A DNA stretch of 64,000 nt from Spizellomyces punctatus DAOM BR117. Taxonomy: Eukaryota; Chytridiomycota; Chytridiomycetes; Spizellomycetales; Spizellomycetaceae. The translations under genes and the position numbers were made by a program. The notes beneath the pieces were generated by a model. That model made no database searches, had not been told where the DNA came from, and was given only the letters and a program-made list of their open reading frames with translations. Numbering within the stretch: position 1 is the stretch's first letter; every line of letters begins with the position of its first letter. The DNA is taken from the NCBI RefSeq assembly GCF_000182565.1, contig NW_015971558.1, positions 257,668 through 321,667 of the forward strand. The letters are read 5' to 3'. Shown here piece by piece: positions 14,396 through 27,218 of the stretch.

Positions 14396-15623
14396 CACTC
14401 AGCGAAATGGGAAGATGCTTCGTCGGTATCGCCAACCTTCCTTTGGTCTACAGACGGACCAGGCTCCACGGTCGTCCCACTCTCAATCAAAGTCTACACA
14501 AAGAGGGACCATAAAAACAAAACCGCGATTCGCTAACTCTTACTAAGTTACTTACGTCTTCTTTTTCGGTAAGCTCGGACGCGTGAGGTTCAGGGGTGGG
14601 CTCCCGCAGGGGTCGGTCAGGTCTACGACTGCTGAACTTGTCATGGCGCCATGCATCTGGAGATGATGTCCGAGGCTTCAACGCCCATGATGGTCGCTGT
14701 AGATCAGGTGTACCATAAGATGGACGAGGGTTAGGGTTGGGAAAGGGACCGGGTCGACTCCTATCATCTGCACGGCGATCTACTGGCCGATCGCGCAGAC
14801 CCGGCCGCGGGATGAACCTGTCTGACTGACGACGACGCTGCTCTTTTCGTTAGCCAGATATCAAAGGAGAATCATTCAAACCGCCAACGAACCTGCTTAA
14901 ATTTACAGAAAAAGGCAATGAAAGAGCTCAAGATTAATTCAAGTCACTTCACTCAAGTCCGTTGCCGCAGTGGAAGCGACAATGGGAGCCATTGTCCAGT
15001 TTCCCCAGGCATTGCGGCCCTCGCACCCATCTCATACATCGCTTGCATGAATCACGTATTTACCTACATCATAGGGATTTAAAAAGAGCCATGGAAAGAG
15101 ATTGAGAACATGGCATATTAGATACTACCTCATAAGAATCCAGTCTTCCGCTCCTGCTGTTGGTAGTCCTTCCGCTATCGTAGTCCCTTGTCTCACGGTG
15201 ATCATAGTTACCCCGTCTATCCTCTCTGCCAGAATCTTGGTATGCTCTGTCTCGACCGTATCGAACACTTTGTCGCGAGTCGTTCAACTGTCCTCTGTCC
15301 CCCCTCTCGTTCTTATAGGCAGGCGTGTGGTACTGTCGAGAGTCTCTCGCCGTGTCGTACTTCTGAGAGTCGCGACGCTCTCTGCCATATTCATCCCGAG
15401 CAACAGGTTTTCCATAGCTATCACTCCTTCCAGAATTTTTGGGAGAGCGGCTGCGTGTTCTGTAAGATCTGCTGTCGTCCGAGGCTCTGCGGAAACGACA
15501 GCCAGTGACGGTAGATCAGATGATCTAATTTGCCACAAGCTGAAAACAATCGCGGCAACCCTGCCGTTAGACGTATCCAACGTACCTGTCTCTTCTGCTA
15601 TCGTTATAGTTTCCACGAAGCAT
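14396..15623 (-). CDS. Arg/Ser-rich low-complexity protein, unknown function
   Basis: I do not recognise a family. The proposed gene starts at ATG 15623 (MLRGNYNDSRRDR), has an intron to about 15484, and then a long exon dense in Arg, Ser, Asp and Tyr (SRSYRTRSRSP, YGRERRDSQKY, GREDRRGNYDHRETRD). Later exons carry RRRQSDRFIPRPGLRDRP and a Pro-rich segment, with a last exon ending ...HFAE at 14396. The composition resembles RS-domain splicing or RNA-binding proteins, but no RRM or other domain is visible. Exon joins are my reading of GT/AG sites and may be off. Confidence 0.5.
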
Positions 15624-15770
15624 ATTTGTTTCCACTTGCGTTGGATGAGGGCGGCAAAAGGAGGTTCACAGAAGAGAAGCGCACAACGCTACTGAATGTG
15701 CTCACGTGACGAGAGGTGCTCAATGCTTCAAGTCGCCGCAGATCGCAGCAGAGGGAGGATCAAAGCGAAC

Positions 15771-16537
15771 ATGCCACCACAACCATCAACACGGACGCCT
15801 TACACAGACTACTTTGCCTATGTGTATGCAGGGATTGTCTTCATTGGGGGGATAATTGGGTTTATCAAAGCAGGTTGACAACACCAGTCCCTTCATCCTC
15901 AAAGTTCGCTACAGTCGTCTTACCTACACGCCTGTACCCAGGTAGCTTGACGTCTATTGGTATCGGAACAGTGACAGGCACATTACTGGGAATAGGTGCA
16001 CGACAAGTCAGCGCAAACCCAAGGCACTTTTCGCTGTTGTTGAGTAAGTTTGGTTTGCTTTTATCTCTTTGTACGTGTAGGATTAGGAACTGATGTGCTC
16101 GTCTTTTGCGTTTGCCTTCTAGTCTTGAGTGGGGCCCTTATGGTGGTGATGGGGACACGGTACTCTCAGTCAGGTATGTACTATCAGTCCCTTCCGCGTC
16201 ATCGTGTTGGGATGGATATGGCCTCGACAAAAACGGCCTGTGTTGGCCTGCTGGTGCTGTTCGGCATAATGCTTCGCGAAGTTTGCCTTACACCACTAGC
16301 CGGCCAGCCGCTATGTTTTTCGCCTATACCATTCAATGCGTGTAATTAACAGCGCACACCGCTAATCAATCTCTCCCGTTCGTTGTAGGCAAAGTGATGC
16401 CCGCTGGCCTCATTACTCTCATCAGGTACTAACTCCGTAGGTGTGTTCACGCTCACCGTGATTTCTGATGTTTATTGTTCTCGGTCGTTAGTGCCATTTC
16501 CTTTCTGCGGTACGGAATCCGCCTGGCGTCAAATTGA
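15771..16537 (+). CDS. TMEM14 / UPF0136 small membrane protein
   Basis: Five short exons encode about 110 residues with four hydrophobic segments: YVYAGIVFIGGIIGFIKAG, IGIGTVTGTLLGIGA, LSGALMVVMGTRYS and KVMPAGLITLISAISFLRYG. The glycine-rich helices and the GKxMPAG signature are typical of TMEM14. Animal TMEM14C sits in the inner mitochondrial membrane and supports porphyrin import; other members are uncharacterised. Start ATG at 15771, stop at 16535. It lies about 150 bp from the divergent RS-rich gene. Confidence 0.85.
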
Positions 16538-16812
16538 TATATAATCTTGTAATGGAGGTTGCTGTCGAGCTATGCTCGACTGAGTGGATCAATGGTCATT
16601 GTACATCTGTATTCTGTCATCTATCTATCTGCATAATAAATGCTGTCCGCGAAGCGAGGTGACTAATAATAGGAATTGGAGGTTTTCCTCCCCGTCACTG
16701 CAGTTTCTGGGATGCTTCCAATAAGAACACCTGCCAGACGCGTCCTCATCGCTGACATGCCAGCTGACTTTCACCAAGCGCGTTCTTTCTGGGTTTGACC
16801 TCCAGTCACACA

Positions 16813-18223
16813 ATGTACTGGCCATTTGGCTCAAAACAACAGCAGAATGAGACGGTTACCTCTCCAAATGAAGAGCAAGTTCAAGCAGCACATACAGAAG
16901 GTGTTCCAGCATTGTCAGCTATGGAACCCTCAGCACCGAATTCTGAACTAACACTACACACCACAACGCCTGGCTTGCCTCCTCCCCGTCTCGAATCGCT
17001 CAGCTCACCTTCGGATCAGGTGTACCCCACGTCATTCTCTGGTTTCTTTTGGGAAATGCTCGGCCTTTCCTCTCCAAACGTTGGAGAGGGTCCGTACTCC
17101 TATGCGACTTCGTCAAATCGTGAACTCTCCCAAGCGTTTAACGAATATGAAGGGTTGGACGACGAAGAGCCCACAGTCACGTTGCCGGACGTCCTGGCTG
17201 AAGCTGCACCGATACCCCCATCTGTTACTAATATGCCTGCATCTGCCAGCACCATGGTTCTATCACAGTCTGCACCTGATCAATCAAGCGTGAAAGCGCC
17301 AGTATCCGGGATGCGATTATCCCTTGACTCATTATTCAGACGGCGGAGTTCCTTGATCAGTCCTGCACCACTGGGAGATGAAGGAAGTAAGGTCACGGAG
17401 GACCCCCCGTCGCCGATATCACCTTTCGAGGAAATTTCTCGTCCTCCTATTGCTCTCATAGGGCGCAAAGATGACATTCAGACCGTTTTGGACCACAATA
17501 TGGCTGAACAGGTGGGTCTAGACATGCTGTGCATCTCGGAAATGGAGCTACGTTTCTGCATGTTTATTCTCGCCATTATAAGTAAATAATTTGATGGTAT
17601 ATTGTTTTGATGAAAATGCAGCTTCGTCTACATCTACCGCCAATACTACGAGAAGCACCCAGTTGGATATTGGTGTATAGCATGGAACAACACGGAATCA
17701 GTCTAAATACGTTGTATAAGCGTAGTGAAGGTCAGGACGCGGCATTGTTGGCGATTCGAGATGGCTCGGGGGGGATCTTTGGCGCATTCGGGAGCGAAGC
17801 TTTGAATGTGCATGCAGGTTACTATGGTACTGGAGCATGGTCAGTATGCATTGCTTTTATTTTGAACATTAGCACAATCATCCAATGTTCGATCACGCTC
17901 CACCTAGCTTCCTGTGGAAATTGCTCGATGGTGGAGACATTAAGGTGTTCCCGGCCACTGGGCATAATGATTACTTAATGCTGAGTGAGCCTCACTTCAT
18001 TGCATTTGGTGGAGGGTGAGTGCTTCGTATATCTGGCACAGGGTCATATACTCGAGATTGATTTCCAAATTCAATGTTCAGGGAAGGTCACTTTGGCCTA
18101 TGGATCGATGACGAACTCTACAATGGCCATAGTGGACCCTGCCAGACTTTTGATAACGAGAAGCTGTCGACCACATCAGAATTCGAGATCGTCGGTCTGG
18201 AGGTGTGGACTTTCAAAATGTGA
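16813..18223 (+). CDS. OXR1: TLDc-domain protein, OXR1-like
   Basis: Four exons. The first (16813-17511) encodes a long low-complexity Ser/Pro-rich N-terminus of about 230 residues. The next exons carry the TLDc domain: LHLPPILREAPSWILVYSMEQHGISLNTLYKR, then GGIFGAF, then GTGACFLWKL, then FIAFGGGEGHFGLW and the C-terminal FEIVGLEVWTF before the stop at 18221. OXR1-type TLDc proteins protect against oxidative stress, and TLDc domains bind the V-ATPase and promote its disassembly. The domain looks complete; the N-terminal part is lineage-specific. Confidence 0.9.
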
Positions 18224-19268
18224 TAGATTGCGAGGCGGGCACATGGCATCCGGTCAATATTCCAGAACAGTTTGCTAGGATGGTGAATTCCTCCTAGCTC
18301 ATTATCTATATATATATATTTTTGCTCCCTTGAGGGATTGTAAATACGCATATTTCTAAGCATAGCATCCTTCACGTTGGGGTTTTCTTCGGCCTGCTCG
18401 TCTTTTCTACAATCTTCATTTGGCGCAGTCAGTGCAGGACAAATCCTCTTTACTGGTCGACATATTTCTTAGCATAATCGATACTGCTTGAATCGATAAC
18501 TGATCCTGCTAACGTTCCCGTAAGTATGCTAGTATGGTGCAAAAGTTAACATTATGAGCAACTTCAGTTGAGCGACAGCAGCTGGCATTATCATGACTGC
18601 TAATCCTTGCGCCCATATGATAGAACAGCAGTTACAACTTGGTTTGCAATTCGACGTCCAAACCAGGTCTCACGGACCTCCCACGCAACTACGTGGCAGC
18701 AGCTACACTCCTGTCTCAGACGAACTGCATTTGTAATATTCTACTGTTATTTTGTGTTTCTTTTACAGTGGCCAAACAACTTGAGTCTATACTTCCTTCC
18801 CACTCCTCTCTCTTCTCTTCAGCGGCCTCTGTGTTAAACAAGAAACCAGCGAGTGTGCACTCATGCCTGTGGCACCAATGGCCACATCCTCATGATATCG
18901 ACAAAAACCCTTCCGTTTGTCAAAGAAGCTTTGAATATATTGCCCCGGAGGTTGGGATATCCATCTGCTGGGGGTTTCCCATGTTGCCGCTCCCTCACAC
19001 GAATGGATCCTCACCCGAAGTCGCTCCTCTACTGTCCTAGAAACGACCACCATTTTACCAGTATGTTCTTGGCTTTTGTGGAGGTCCCCCAAATGTTATC
19101 CGTAGGTATCACTGGCCTTTAGGCAGAAGGCCTCCAAGCACGTCCGGGGATAAGCGCAACTTGAGACAATCCGATGAAAGCAAAGTAATTAGCACTGGGA
19201 TATGCAGATCTCGGGCATCGCAGTGAAACACAGCGACTCGCATCGGCTCGTTTCAACAAGCCGCCATT
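18224..19268. other. About 1 kb without a supportable gene
   Basis: Overlapping open frames of 60-130 codons exist on both strands near 18600-19120, but none shows a recognisable family, and their splice and start signals are unconvincing. A short TATATATATA run is near 18310. A lineage-specific gene cannot be excluded. Confidence 0.4.
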
Positions 19269-19954
19269 CTATTTTCGTCGCTTCAAGCTTTCTTCTGACA
19301 AAGCAGTTCGTTGGGTAGACAAGGTTAGCATACAATAAACCACGGTCTTGAGATGCAATAACTACCGAGGCGTTTCGTGTAATCATCGAGTTCCGAAACA
19401 ACTTGTTCAATGCTTGCAACCTGACGCTCCACATCAAATATTTGATCTATGTATGTTTCCATTTCCGCGTCTATGATAGAGCTTAGATCTCACAAGCTGT
19501 TCAATAACGGGTGATTGGCGGGGGCCTTACAAGTGTGTTGAACTTTGCCCATGCCAGCTATAAGCTCTTGTGCTGTTGCGTTATACTCTGCGTAACGGTC
19601 GCGTGCCAGAGCAGTCATCGACTGGAGAACGGTCAAATCGTCTCCTGCGGCTTTTAGAGAGTTGTGAAAGCTGAGAAGCGATTTCAAATAAAGCTACAAG
19701 GATACGGAGCCCATACCAGTAACGTCGTTGCGGATAGCCTCTGCCACTTTGACAAGCGTATCCTCAGCAACCGCTTCGGCAATGCCTAACAGACGTGATT
19801 GGTCAGGAGGCAGAGAGACGCTGCGTGGAGGGAAAGAAGGGCTAGTGGAGCCCATTGATGCTTGTCGAGGTGGCAGAGGTGGTGCTTCGCTGGATGCTCC
19901 AGATGATTGCATGGTTTGCAGTCTCCTGGGATTAGGGCGTGGCTGCCCATTCAC
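19269..19954 (-). CDS. BLOC-1 subunit 2-like protein
   Basis: BLOS2 is a coiled-coil subunit of BLOC-1 and BORC, which act in endosome-lysosome sorting and positioning. Exon 1 (from 19954 or, more likely, 19912) is a Pro/Ser-rich leader and an amphipathic start. Exon 2 carries SFHNSLKAAGDDLTVLQSMT and DRYAEYNATAQELIAGM. Exon 3 carries YIDQIFDVERQVASIEQVV and LDDYTKRL. A last small exon joins to give EESLKRRK and a TAG at 19269. Residue spacing, the helical character and the 'LDxYxKxLE' ending fit BLOS2. The longer continuous frame to 19189 ignores the intron. Confidence 0.72.
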
Positions 19955-20272
19955 GTGGATTTAACCATGTTAATGATCTGGTTCGATCCTTGGCTTGGAT
20001 AATTCCATACATTAAAAGATAGTCGGATAACCCTAATTACCTTGCGAGATCTTGCACATCTTGCATAAATTGCGTTATATCTAGGATGCATAACGATCGG
20101 GGCAGCCGCTCTTGAAAGTCGAGCAAACCTCGCCCGTGAATTATAGCGTGAAATTAATTTGATGTGGGTATTTTAAATTAATTTTTTTTGGTTTGATTGC
20201 AGCAGGTTGCAGAGGCAGTTGGAATCAAAACACTCATTCCTCTTTTTTGACGTTTGGGAAGGATCGTCGGTC

Positions 20273-21773
20273 ATGGCGCGAAATTGGGGCCTGCGGGCAG
20301 GCTATTGGCTGTTGCTCGTGGCTCTCTTGATTCCACAAGCCTGGGCTTGGGAGCAGCGCGATTACGAGATTTTTGATTTGGTATAGTACTGACATATACG
20401 GCGGTAGTTTCATTTCGGCCAACTAATCTTGTCGGCCCTGCAGAACGACGATCTTCTGTCGGTGAGTGGCCCTGGGACAGACTTCTACTCGGTGCTCAAC
20501 GTCAGGTGAATTGGTACCTTAAAAATTATACTTTGCTCCGTGGCTCATGGTTATATCAGTCGGACCGCAACTACAAGTGAAATACAACGAGCGTATCGAA
20601 AGGCATCCCTATCCTTGCACCCTGATAAGAACCCTGATCCAGCAGCGCATGAACTCTATTCCCTTTTAACCTCAGTGGCTGCTATATTGAGGGATCAAGA
20701 GTTTCGGGAACGATATGATGGACACCTTCAGCGCGGCATTCCAAGATGGCGAGGTCAGTAGAGCGCAAGCACCTCGTGTTTATGTCGATATGGAAGATAT
20801 CTTCTACTAATTCTATGATTCTTATATCTTCTTAATGTGCAGGAACCGGGTACTACTACAGTCACTACAAACCAAGTCTCGTCACGATCTCTTTGTTGAT
20901 CATATTGTCGACAAGCTTTGTTCAATATGTGTCCGCCTGGCTCATCTACGTCCGACGCAAATCGCACTTGCTTGAAGTGGAGAACAGCATCAACAATCTC
21001 ACTTACACCCAAGTTAAAAAGCAGCTTAAAAAACGGGGGAAGCTGGACTCGCCCAATATATCACGCCGTGCTTTCAAAAACGCCACCCCTCTTCAGCTAC
21101 TCCAGGAATCCGGCGAGATCCCTAGCGAATTAACTGTTTCACGGCCTTCACTGAAAGACGTCCTCATTGTGCAATTGCCTGTGGGCTTGATGCGCGGATT
21201 GTTCAATGCACCTCGCATTTTGCAACGGGTAGGAGCCTTCTTCAAGGAAGCGGCCGACGATAAAACATTAAGAGAAACTGAGAGATCGGAAGACACAACT
21301 GAGAGCGAAACTAGCGAACGGGATGACCTCAATCGTGAAGAACGGCGAAGCAGAGGAAAGAGAAAGAGGGTTCCCGCGAGATTTACGGTCGACAATCCAC
21401 AGACTGAATCAATCGGAGCGCCGATCGACAACCCATTCGGAAATTCTGAAGCAATTAAACAAGCATCTGATGAGAATCACGGCGTAGCACAAGAAGGCGA
21501 CCAAACTTCCGAAGTAGGAGAAATACCACTCAAGGAAGGGGAATGGGAGCTGCAAGAAATAAAAACTCTGGTTGCATTGGTCAAAAAGTACCCAGCAGGT
21601 ACGTTCAAATTGGCAATTAAAGCAAAAAGACTTGCGCCGTGAAATCGACATGATGTCTTATAGGCAGCCGTGGACGATGGGTGCTAATTGCAAGGGAACT
21701 GAATCGCGACGTAGATGATGTATCTAGCAAGGCTCGCGCCATTGCGACCAATCCTACTTTGAAATTGCAATGA
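20273..21773 (+). CDS. ER membrane J-protein, DNAJC1/ERdj1-like
   Basis: The N-terminus is a clear signal peptide (LLLVALLIPQAWA). A J-domain follows across two introns: DFYSVLNV, then EIQRAYRKASLSLHPDKN with the essential HPD. A transmembrane helix (LLIILSTSFVQYVSAWLIY) follows at about residue 140, then a long charged cytosolic part (about 21270-21510) and a C-terminal SANT/Myb-like segment completed after the last intron (GRWVLIARELNRDVDDV). This order (signal, luminal J, TM, cytosolic SANT) matches DNAJC1, which recruits BiP to translocons and docks on ribosomes through the charged part. Stop at 21771. Confidence 0.87.
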
Positions 21774-21867
21774 CCAGGTGTATTTATGACAGATAACCAT
21801 CGGAAGTATATGGAGCAGCTCTAGTACATAGAAATAGAAACCGTATGCAACAAGCCTTGGACGATTA

Positions 21868-23039
21868 TCATCGGGCAGAGGTTTTTTCCAAGATCTGTTC
21901 GAGGACGGTTTGTAGCTGCACTCCGCACGTCGAAAACCACATGACTGTTGCTTGCTCGTCAAATAGGGTCTTCGCTAAGGTTATCCAATCCGTGCAGGTG
22001 CTGGTAAGCATCGAGGCGGCACTGGCCACCTCCGCTGGTAGTATTGGGGGATCGATGTTGCTGACAAGGTCGTCAACACGTTGAGAGCATATGCTACTTA
22101 AACGGGCTAACTCGTCTAACATTTGGACCCTCTCCACATCCACTTGAACCCTTCCTTCTTTGCCTGAATTGATGATTTGTGAGGATACTTTCTTCCCGTC
22201 CTTCTCCAGAGTTGTCATGGTTTTCTTCATCATCAGCTTTGTGGCTTTCACAATCACGATGCATCTTTTGACCAGGTCCTTCTCCGTGTCACTAAGTTCC
22301 TTAGGCTCCGTTTCTCGCTCATCATCTGACATTAGATCGTCCCAGCCTTCGTCCGCTATTCCTCCTGCTTCCAATACCTCCTCGAGCTCTAGCACTGCAT
22401 CGGCCACCAAGGTTATCCGGCTGTTCACTTTCTTTGCAACAGCTGCTTCATTATTCATTGACATATTCTCAACAACTTGGCACGCTTTCCACACGATCCC
22501 CGTCGATGATAGGTATCCGAGCTTGTTACCGCTGTCCAATGATCTTGGTTTCGAGAGGAAGTTATTGGCCAGGTGTGCTACGTCAAAAAGGAGAGATATT
22601 GAGGTACTGCGAATTTCGTCCTGCAGGGATACTCCAAGTGAAGGGGGAACCGACTCAACAACCGCGACGATATGCAAAATGCACTTTTCGATGTTTGTGC
22701 ATATTTCGGGAGTGTCCTTTGCTTGGTGGGGTGCCGTTAATGAGAGCTGTAACATTGGAGAAAGAAGTATTTCAGTTCCGCTCGCACTCACTTAATGTTA
22801 CAGAAAGAGCGCCTCACCTTTGTAGCATTGTGAGAGAGAACTTTTGCTCCTTTCACAAGCTCATTTTTGAACCAAGACTCGTCGAACTGCTCAGGAGATA
22901 CTGCGCTTGTTGAATCCCATTTTTGCAGCTGCTCAATGTATTTGAGCGCCTGATCAATTAGTCGGTTTAGCTTCAATTCAAGCTGTCCAGTCGCTTCGCT
23001 TTCGCTGGTCATGGTTATGCGCTGGGTCAAACTGGACAT
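21868..23039 (-). CDS. CCNDBP1/GCIP-like protein
   Basis: Two exons. The first (about 22817-23039) carries LELKLNRLIDQALKYIEQLQ and FKNELVKGAKVLSH. The second (21868 to about 22750) is mostly helical with EEVLEAGGIADEGWDDLMSD and DLVKRCIVIVKATKLMMKK, followed by a long helical C-terminal half. This resembles the GCIP (Grap2 cyclin-D-interacting protein) family, a helical bundle protein in animals and fungi that is poorly understood. The second exon also opens as a 307-codon frame, but the 23039 start gives the conserved N-terminal helix. Family call is moderately sure. Confidence 0.65.
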
Positions 23040-23160
23040 GAGCTTGATGTGCAATCAAATGGCTGGTCTTGTTGCCATGACATCTGTGAGGGATTACGTC
23101 CCAAGTTACCTACTCTGCTGGAGCAAGCATTGAATCAAGCTTTCAACAACCCCGTTTGGA

Positions 23161-24616
23161 ATGGACTTGACTCCACCGCCGGATGCACCACCGCCCCAGC
23201 TTTTTGAGGAATCCTCACAATACCGACACTGGAAGTATACTCCTGAAGAGCTTCGTGAGCTCCGTGAGAAGGTGAACGCAGAAGGAGCGGCGCGAGTCCG
23301 GAAGGCGTTTGCTGAGGAATGGGTACGTAAAGTATACAGATTTTTGCTTTTTGTTTCGAGCAGCTCAAACTGATCGGCCGTCACAGTCCGTAACGAAGGG
23401 CGCAGAGGTGGGGCCACCAGAGGTGGACTGCATAACCTCGGAAGAGCAGCTAGCGTTGTGTCGATTCTATGAAGGAAAATTAGTGCACTATTGTAACTAC
23501 TTGAAGTTTGATAGATCCGTGCAGGTATGCTCTCCTCGACGCTTCCAGTTGAGGCCCCCAAACCATGCTTGGACCCCGCTAACTGGCCTCAGGCCACCGC
23601 CCTAGCTTTCTACAAACGGTTTTATCTCCTAAATACCGTTATGGATTATTGCCCAAAGTTATACCTGTGCGTGTAAGAGATGTTCATATTATTGTTTTAA
23701 TGGCCACCGCTGACTCTGTCACATAGTATGACATGCATTTTCTTGAGCAGCAAAGTCGAGAACTCACACATGTCGCTTGACTTGTTTCTGGGAAAGATAC
23801 CAAATCCACCGACATCTGACAAGATGGTCGAATTGGAGTTTACCTTGTCGAGGGGTATTCGCTTTGAGTATATGATCCATCACCCGTACTGGCCCCTACA
23901 CGGTTTCTTTCTGGACATCCAGGTACAATCTGCATCGTTCTGATTTATGTACGTGATTGTCAGGAACTCTAACAGTGAAGTCGGTAGAGTTATCTGGCCT
24001 CTGCCCATCCCCGTCCCGCACACGAGCATCTCTTTCAGAAGCTGCAAAAAACCTACGATCGCGCACAGCACTTCACCCAGTTAGCCACCTTGAGCGATTT
24101 GATCTTCACCCATATGCCGTCCCAAATAGCGTTGGGGTGCTTACTAGCGGCAGCTCGGGAAACCGATTTTGAAAAGGAGCTGGACAAGTAAGGAAGTAGG
24201 CTGCTTACACTTTCGAATATGGCAACCTAACGCGCATTCGACGTTCAAAAGATACCTGGCCGCCCGTTTCCATGCGGACCCAGAGCGCCTTGTGAAGTTG
24301 CGAATGGCACTAGAAGAAGTGGCAGATGATGTTACAACGCAAGGCGACAAGGCTGTCAACAAAGAAGTGGCTGCGCAAATCGCAAACAAACTACGCAAGT
24401 GTCAAAATCCAGCATTTGATCCAGAGAGTGCATTGTAAGTCATGTGAATCTAACGATAAGTGTTCGATATTGTGATTCTCATGTTTTGTGGCATTTTTCG
24501 TTAGACATAAACATAAAGCCCAAGAAGAGACTCGAGAGCGGGAGGAGCGTCATGCCAAGAAGGCAAAGCTTGATCATGAGCGACGGACGAGTTTGGAAGG
24601 ATTATTTACAGCATAG
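23161..24616 (+). CDS. CCNH: Cyclin H, CDK7/TFIIH kinase subunit
   Basis: Cyclin H pairs with CDK7 and MAT1 to form the CDK-activating kinase and the CTD kinase of TFIIH. The N-terminal helix appears as SSQYRHWKYTPEELRELRE, typical of cyclin H. Exons then give ALCRFYEGKLVHYC, ALAFYKRFYLLNTVMDYCPK (cyclin fold 1) and CIFLSSKVENSHMSLDLFLG, followed by FDLE-type YMIHHPYWPLHGFF. Later exons form the second cyclin fold and end in a Lys/Arg/Glu-rich helix with ERHAKKAKLDHE; stop at 24614. About eight exons. In yeast the orthologue is CCL1. Starts are divergent from the CCNDBP1-like gene with about 120 bp between. Confidence 0.9.
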
Positions 24617-24670
24617 TCCTGTTATGATCACTATTCAGGGGAGCAAGCGACACCAATTTGTATAATATAT

Positions 24671-25839
24671 TTAATTGTCATCGACCGTCAAGAATTCTTT
24701 TGCATTTGTCCCTGTTTTTTGAGCCGTCTGTTCCAAGGTCCAGCCTTTTGCGTCTGCAACCAATTTACAGGCTCCTAACATACCAGAGTCTATTGCGGCC
24801 GCATCGTGCAAATCAGACTCTATCAGGATTCTATCATCCGGGACAGCTCGTATTCGCTCGACGGTCTTTAGAGACCGTCCATTGATGCCAACCGAAAAGC
24901 TGAAGTAAAATCGCCTTCCAACACCCTTTGGTAGACGCAGCAGTGCGCGAACAATGTCCGGAGATCCGGAAAATGAATGATGCATCATCTTTGGTGGAAG
25001 AGGGTCAGGGACGCGGTAGCGCCCTGTTCCTCCACTAGACTCGTTGGAGAGCGCCTCACTAGATTTCGGTCGCATGGTCAACGCCAATTCACGCATAATC
25101 TCTAGCAGCTTGCCATGGCATTGGACGGTGTGGATGCTCACAGGGCGCCGCAGCTCTGCCGCTAATGCCAACTGGGCCTGAAATATAGCAACCTGGTGCG
25201 GCATGGGATACTTGATGTTCGTGTTTCGGTCACGGGCTGCACCATCAATGCCAATTTCTCCCACTAGTGCATGAGGGTGTGACGTTAGCTGCTCACGAAG
25301 ATTGCGCCAGGCTGCTGTTTCCTCCAGCTTTGGCGGCCCATCTGTGTGGTGTGCAAACCAAGGGTGGATTCCTTGCAGAGCACCTCGAGTGAGTGAGAGC
25401 AGTGACGCATAAAAGGTCTACACTTGCAACAAGAACAACGCGGGGGATCTTCTCACTGAAAGTAGATTAGATGCAAGTACCTACCAAACGCGGGAATAAC
25501 TTTTTCGGAGTAGTCATTTGCGACTTTGCTGACGAGCGCCCAGTCATCCGGTCTCGTTCCCATAACAAACAACTGTCTTGTTGCAAGTGTGGGAAGTAAA
25601 TGCACATGTTCCGGGGTATCTACGGGGTGACAATGCACATCCACAAAGTGTGGCCATACTGGGGCGCTTTGGTCCTTTGAGATTTCGGATTGGTCTGAAG
25701 GGCTGTTGGACTCTGACATGTGTATTAAAATGGATGGATGCTTTACTTCACGCATGGCATTGTATTCTTCCAAGCAGCATTCAAATGTGAATAAATGTAA
25801 ACACCTCGTCAGGTGATTCTCAAGGATCGGACGGAGCAT
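24671..25839 (-). CDS. TatD-family metal-dependent hydrolase, Scn1-like
   Basis: TatD proteins are TIM-barrel nucleases or hydrolases with two metals. The ligands are visible in order: VDVHCHP (HxH), GEIGID (Glu), SIHTVQCHG (His), HHSFSG (His) and IESDLHD (Asp). The fungal Cut9-interacting Scn1 subgroup carries similar inserts, as here near 25000-25090 (Ser/Gly-rich). At least three exons: about 25490-25839, a middle exon about 25260-25390, and 24671 to about 25260. The start may be at 25839 or at a downstream ATG near 25719. It is convergent with cyclin H, with 54 bp between stops. Confidence 0.83.
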
Positions 25840-26068
25840 TGGGTGGACCTTTCAAACAGTCGCTGCATCGTTATTCTTGGCGCGGGCAATTACTTATCTT
25901 CGAATCTTTGTTTAAGCTGAGCGCAGTGGACAACCTCTTGTTTACAGCCTGCACATTGGCTTCTTTATATATATTCTTGCTCCAAGCAAGCAGTCCGACT
26001 CGCTTTCACCCAATCCTTAGTCACCTGGCGGCTGCGTCTCCAATCTCGCCCTTCTCTCTGCATAAGCT

Positions 26069-26976
26069 ATGAATCTCTTTAGACGAGCACAAGCTACAAA
26101 GACAGCTCCTAAGGATGCCATCGTTCGATTGCGCGAAAGTCTGGAAATGCTAGAGAAGCGGGAGAAGTACCTGCAGACTAAGATTGATAACGAACTCAAG
26201 ATTGCGAAAGCAAATGTATCGAAAAATAAGCGGGGTATGTACTGCCGGACCGAATACGTGTGAATAGCCTACATGGCGATACGTCATTGGAATTGGCGAC
26301 ATTGTACGGATGGAGTGGTTAAAGGCGCGTTAAAAAAAACCGTTCCCACGAGCTAAAGCATATATTTCTTTTGCTCTTTATATAGTGGCTCTCACAGCGT
26401 TAAAGCGCAAAAAAGCATATGAGGACCAAATTTCCAAAATAATGGGCTCGCGCATGACACTTGAGCAACAAGTGATGGCCATCGAAAATGCAAACGTTAA
26501 CCTCGAAACGATGAATGCAATGAAGGCAGGAGCGGACGCAATGAAGCAAATTCACGGGCATCTGGATATAAACAAGGTCGATGCAACCATGGATGATATA
26601 CGCGAACAAATGGACCTGGCTAATGAGATCAGCGAAGCGATCTCGCAACCAGTCAACTTTGGTGTAGAGTTTGATGAGGAAGAGTTGAATGAGGAACTCG
26701 AGCTGCTAGAACAGGAGGATTTGGATGCAAGATTGCTAGATACAGCTGGCGTGGGTGTAGATCTTGGACAGGTGGAGGCCGCACCCGCTGTCCCGAAGAT
26801 TGCTGTACCTGGTAAGACGTTGAGGAGTCTAACGACTTTCCGTGGCACATTGATGTCATACTTACGCTGTTCTTCCTACAGCGATTGCTCAACCCCCGCG
26901 TCCAACCAGAGCGCAACCTGTCCAGAGCGAGGAAGATGCAGAGTTGGAGGAGCTGCGGGCGGCGATGGCTCTATAG
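26069..26976 (+). CDS. SNF7: ESCRT-III core subunit SNF7 / CHMP4
   Basis: This protein polymerises into membrane-remodelling filaments in multivesicular body formation, abscission and membrane repair. Exon 1 gives MNLFRRAQATKTAPKDAI with basic helix 1; exon 2 (about 26384-26812) carries ALKRKKAYEDQI, MTLEQQVMAIENANVN and the acidic helix; the last exon encodes the C-terminal ELEELRAAMAL. The C-terminal LEELRxxM is the ALIX/Bro1- or Vps4-binding type motif of this family. About 225 residues in all, normal length. Two introns. Confidence 0.94.
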
Positions 26977-27218
26977 ATGGGATCATTATTGTGCAGTATA
27001 AGATTGATATGTATTGATTAAACATCATGGAATTTGGCAGTGAGTAGTGAGTGTATCATCTTGAGGTGGTAACGATGGTATAATATGCCATGACATTGAA
27101 CAGCTAAAGGCCGAAAACTGAGTTTTGCCCCATGTTCAGCCACGGTCACGGTCAAGTGTTTTAGTGGATTAAACGCTAGAAATTAGATTCGTATCAAACT
27201 ATTCAACAAGGCTCTACG

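Noticed and set aside
15102-15695. 197-codon plus-strand frame
   Set aside because: Antisense of the Arg/Ser-rich gene; Val/Ser-rich composition is the mirror of Arg/Asp codons.
22160-22795. 211-codon plus-strand frame
   Set aside because: Antisense shadow of the CCNDBP1-like gene, low-complexity Ser/Thr content.
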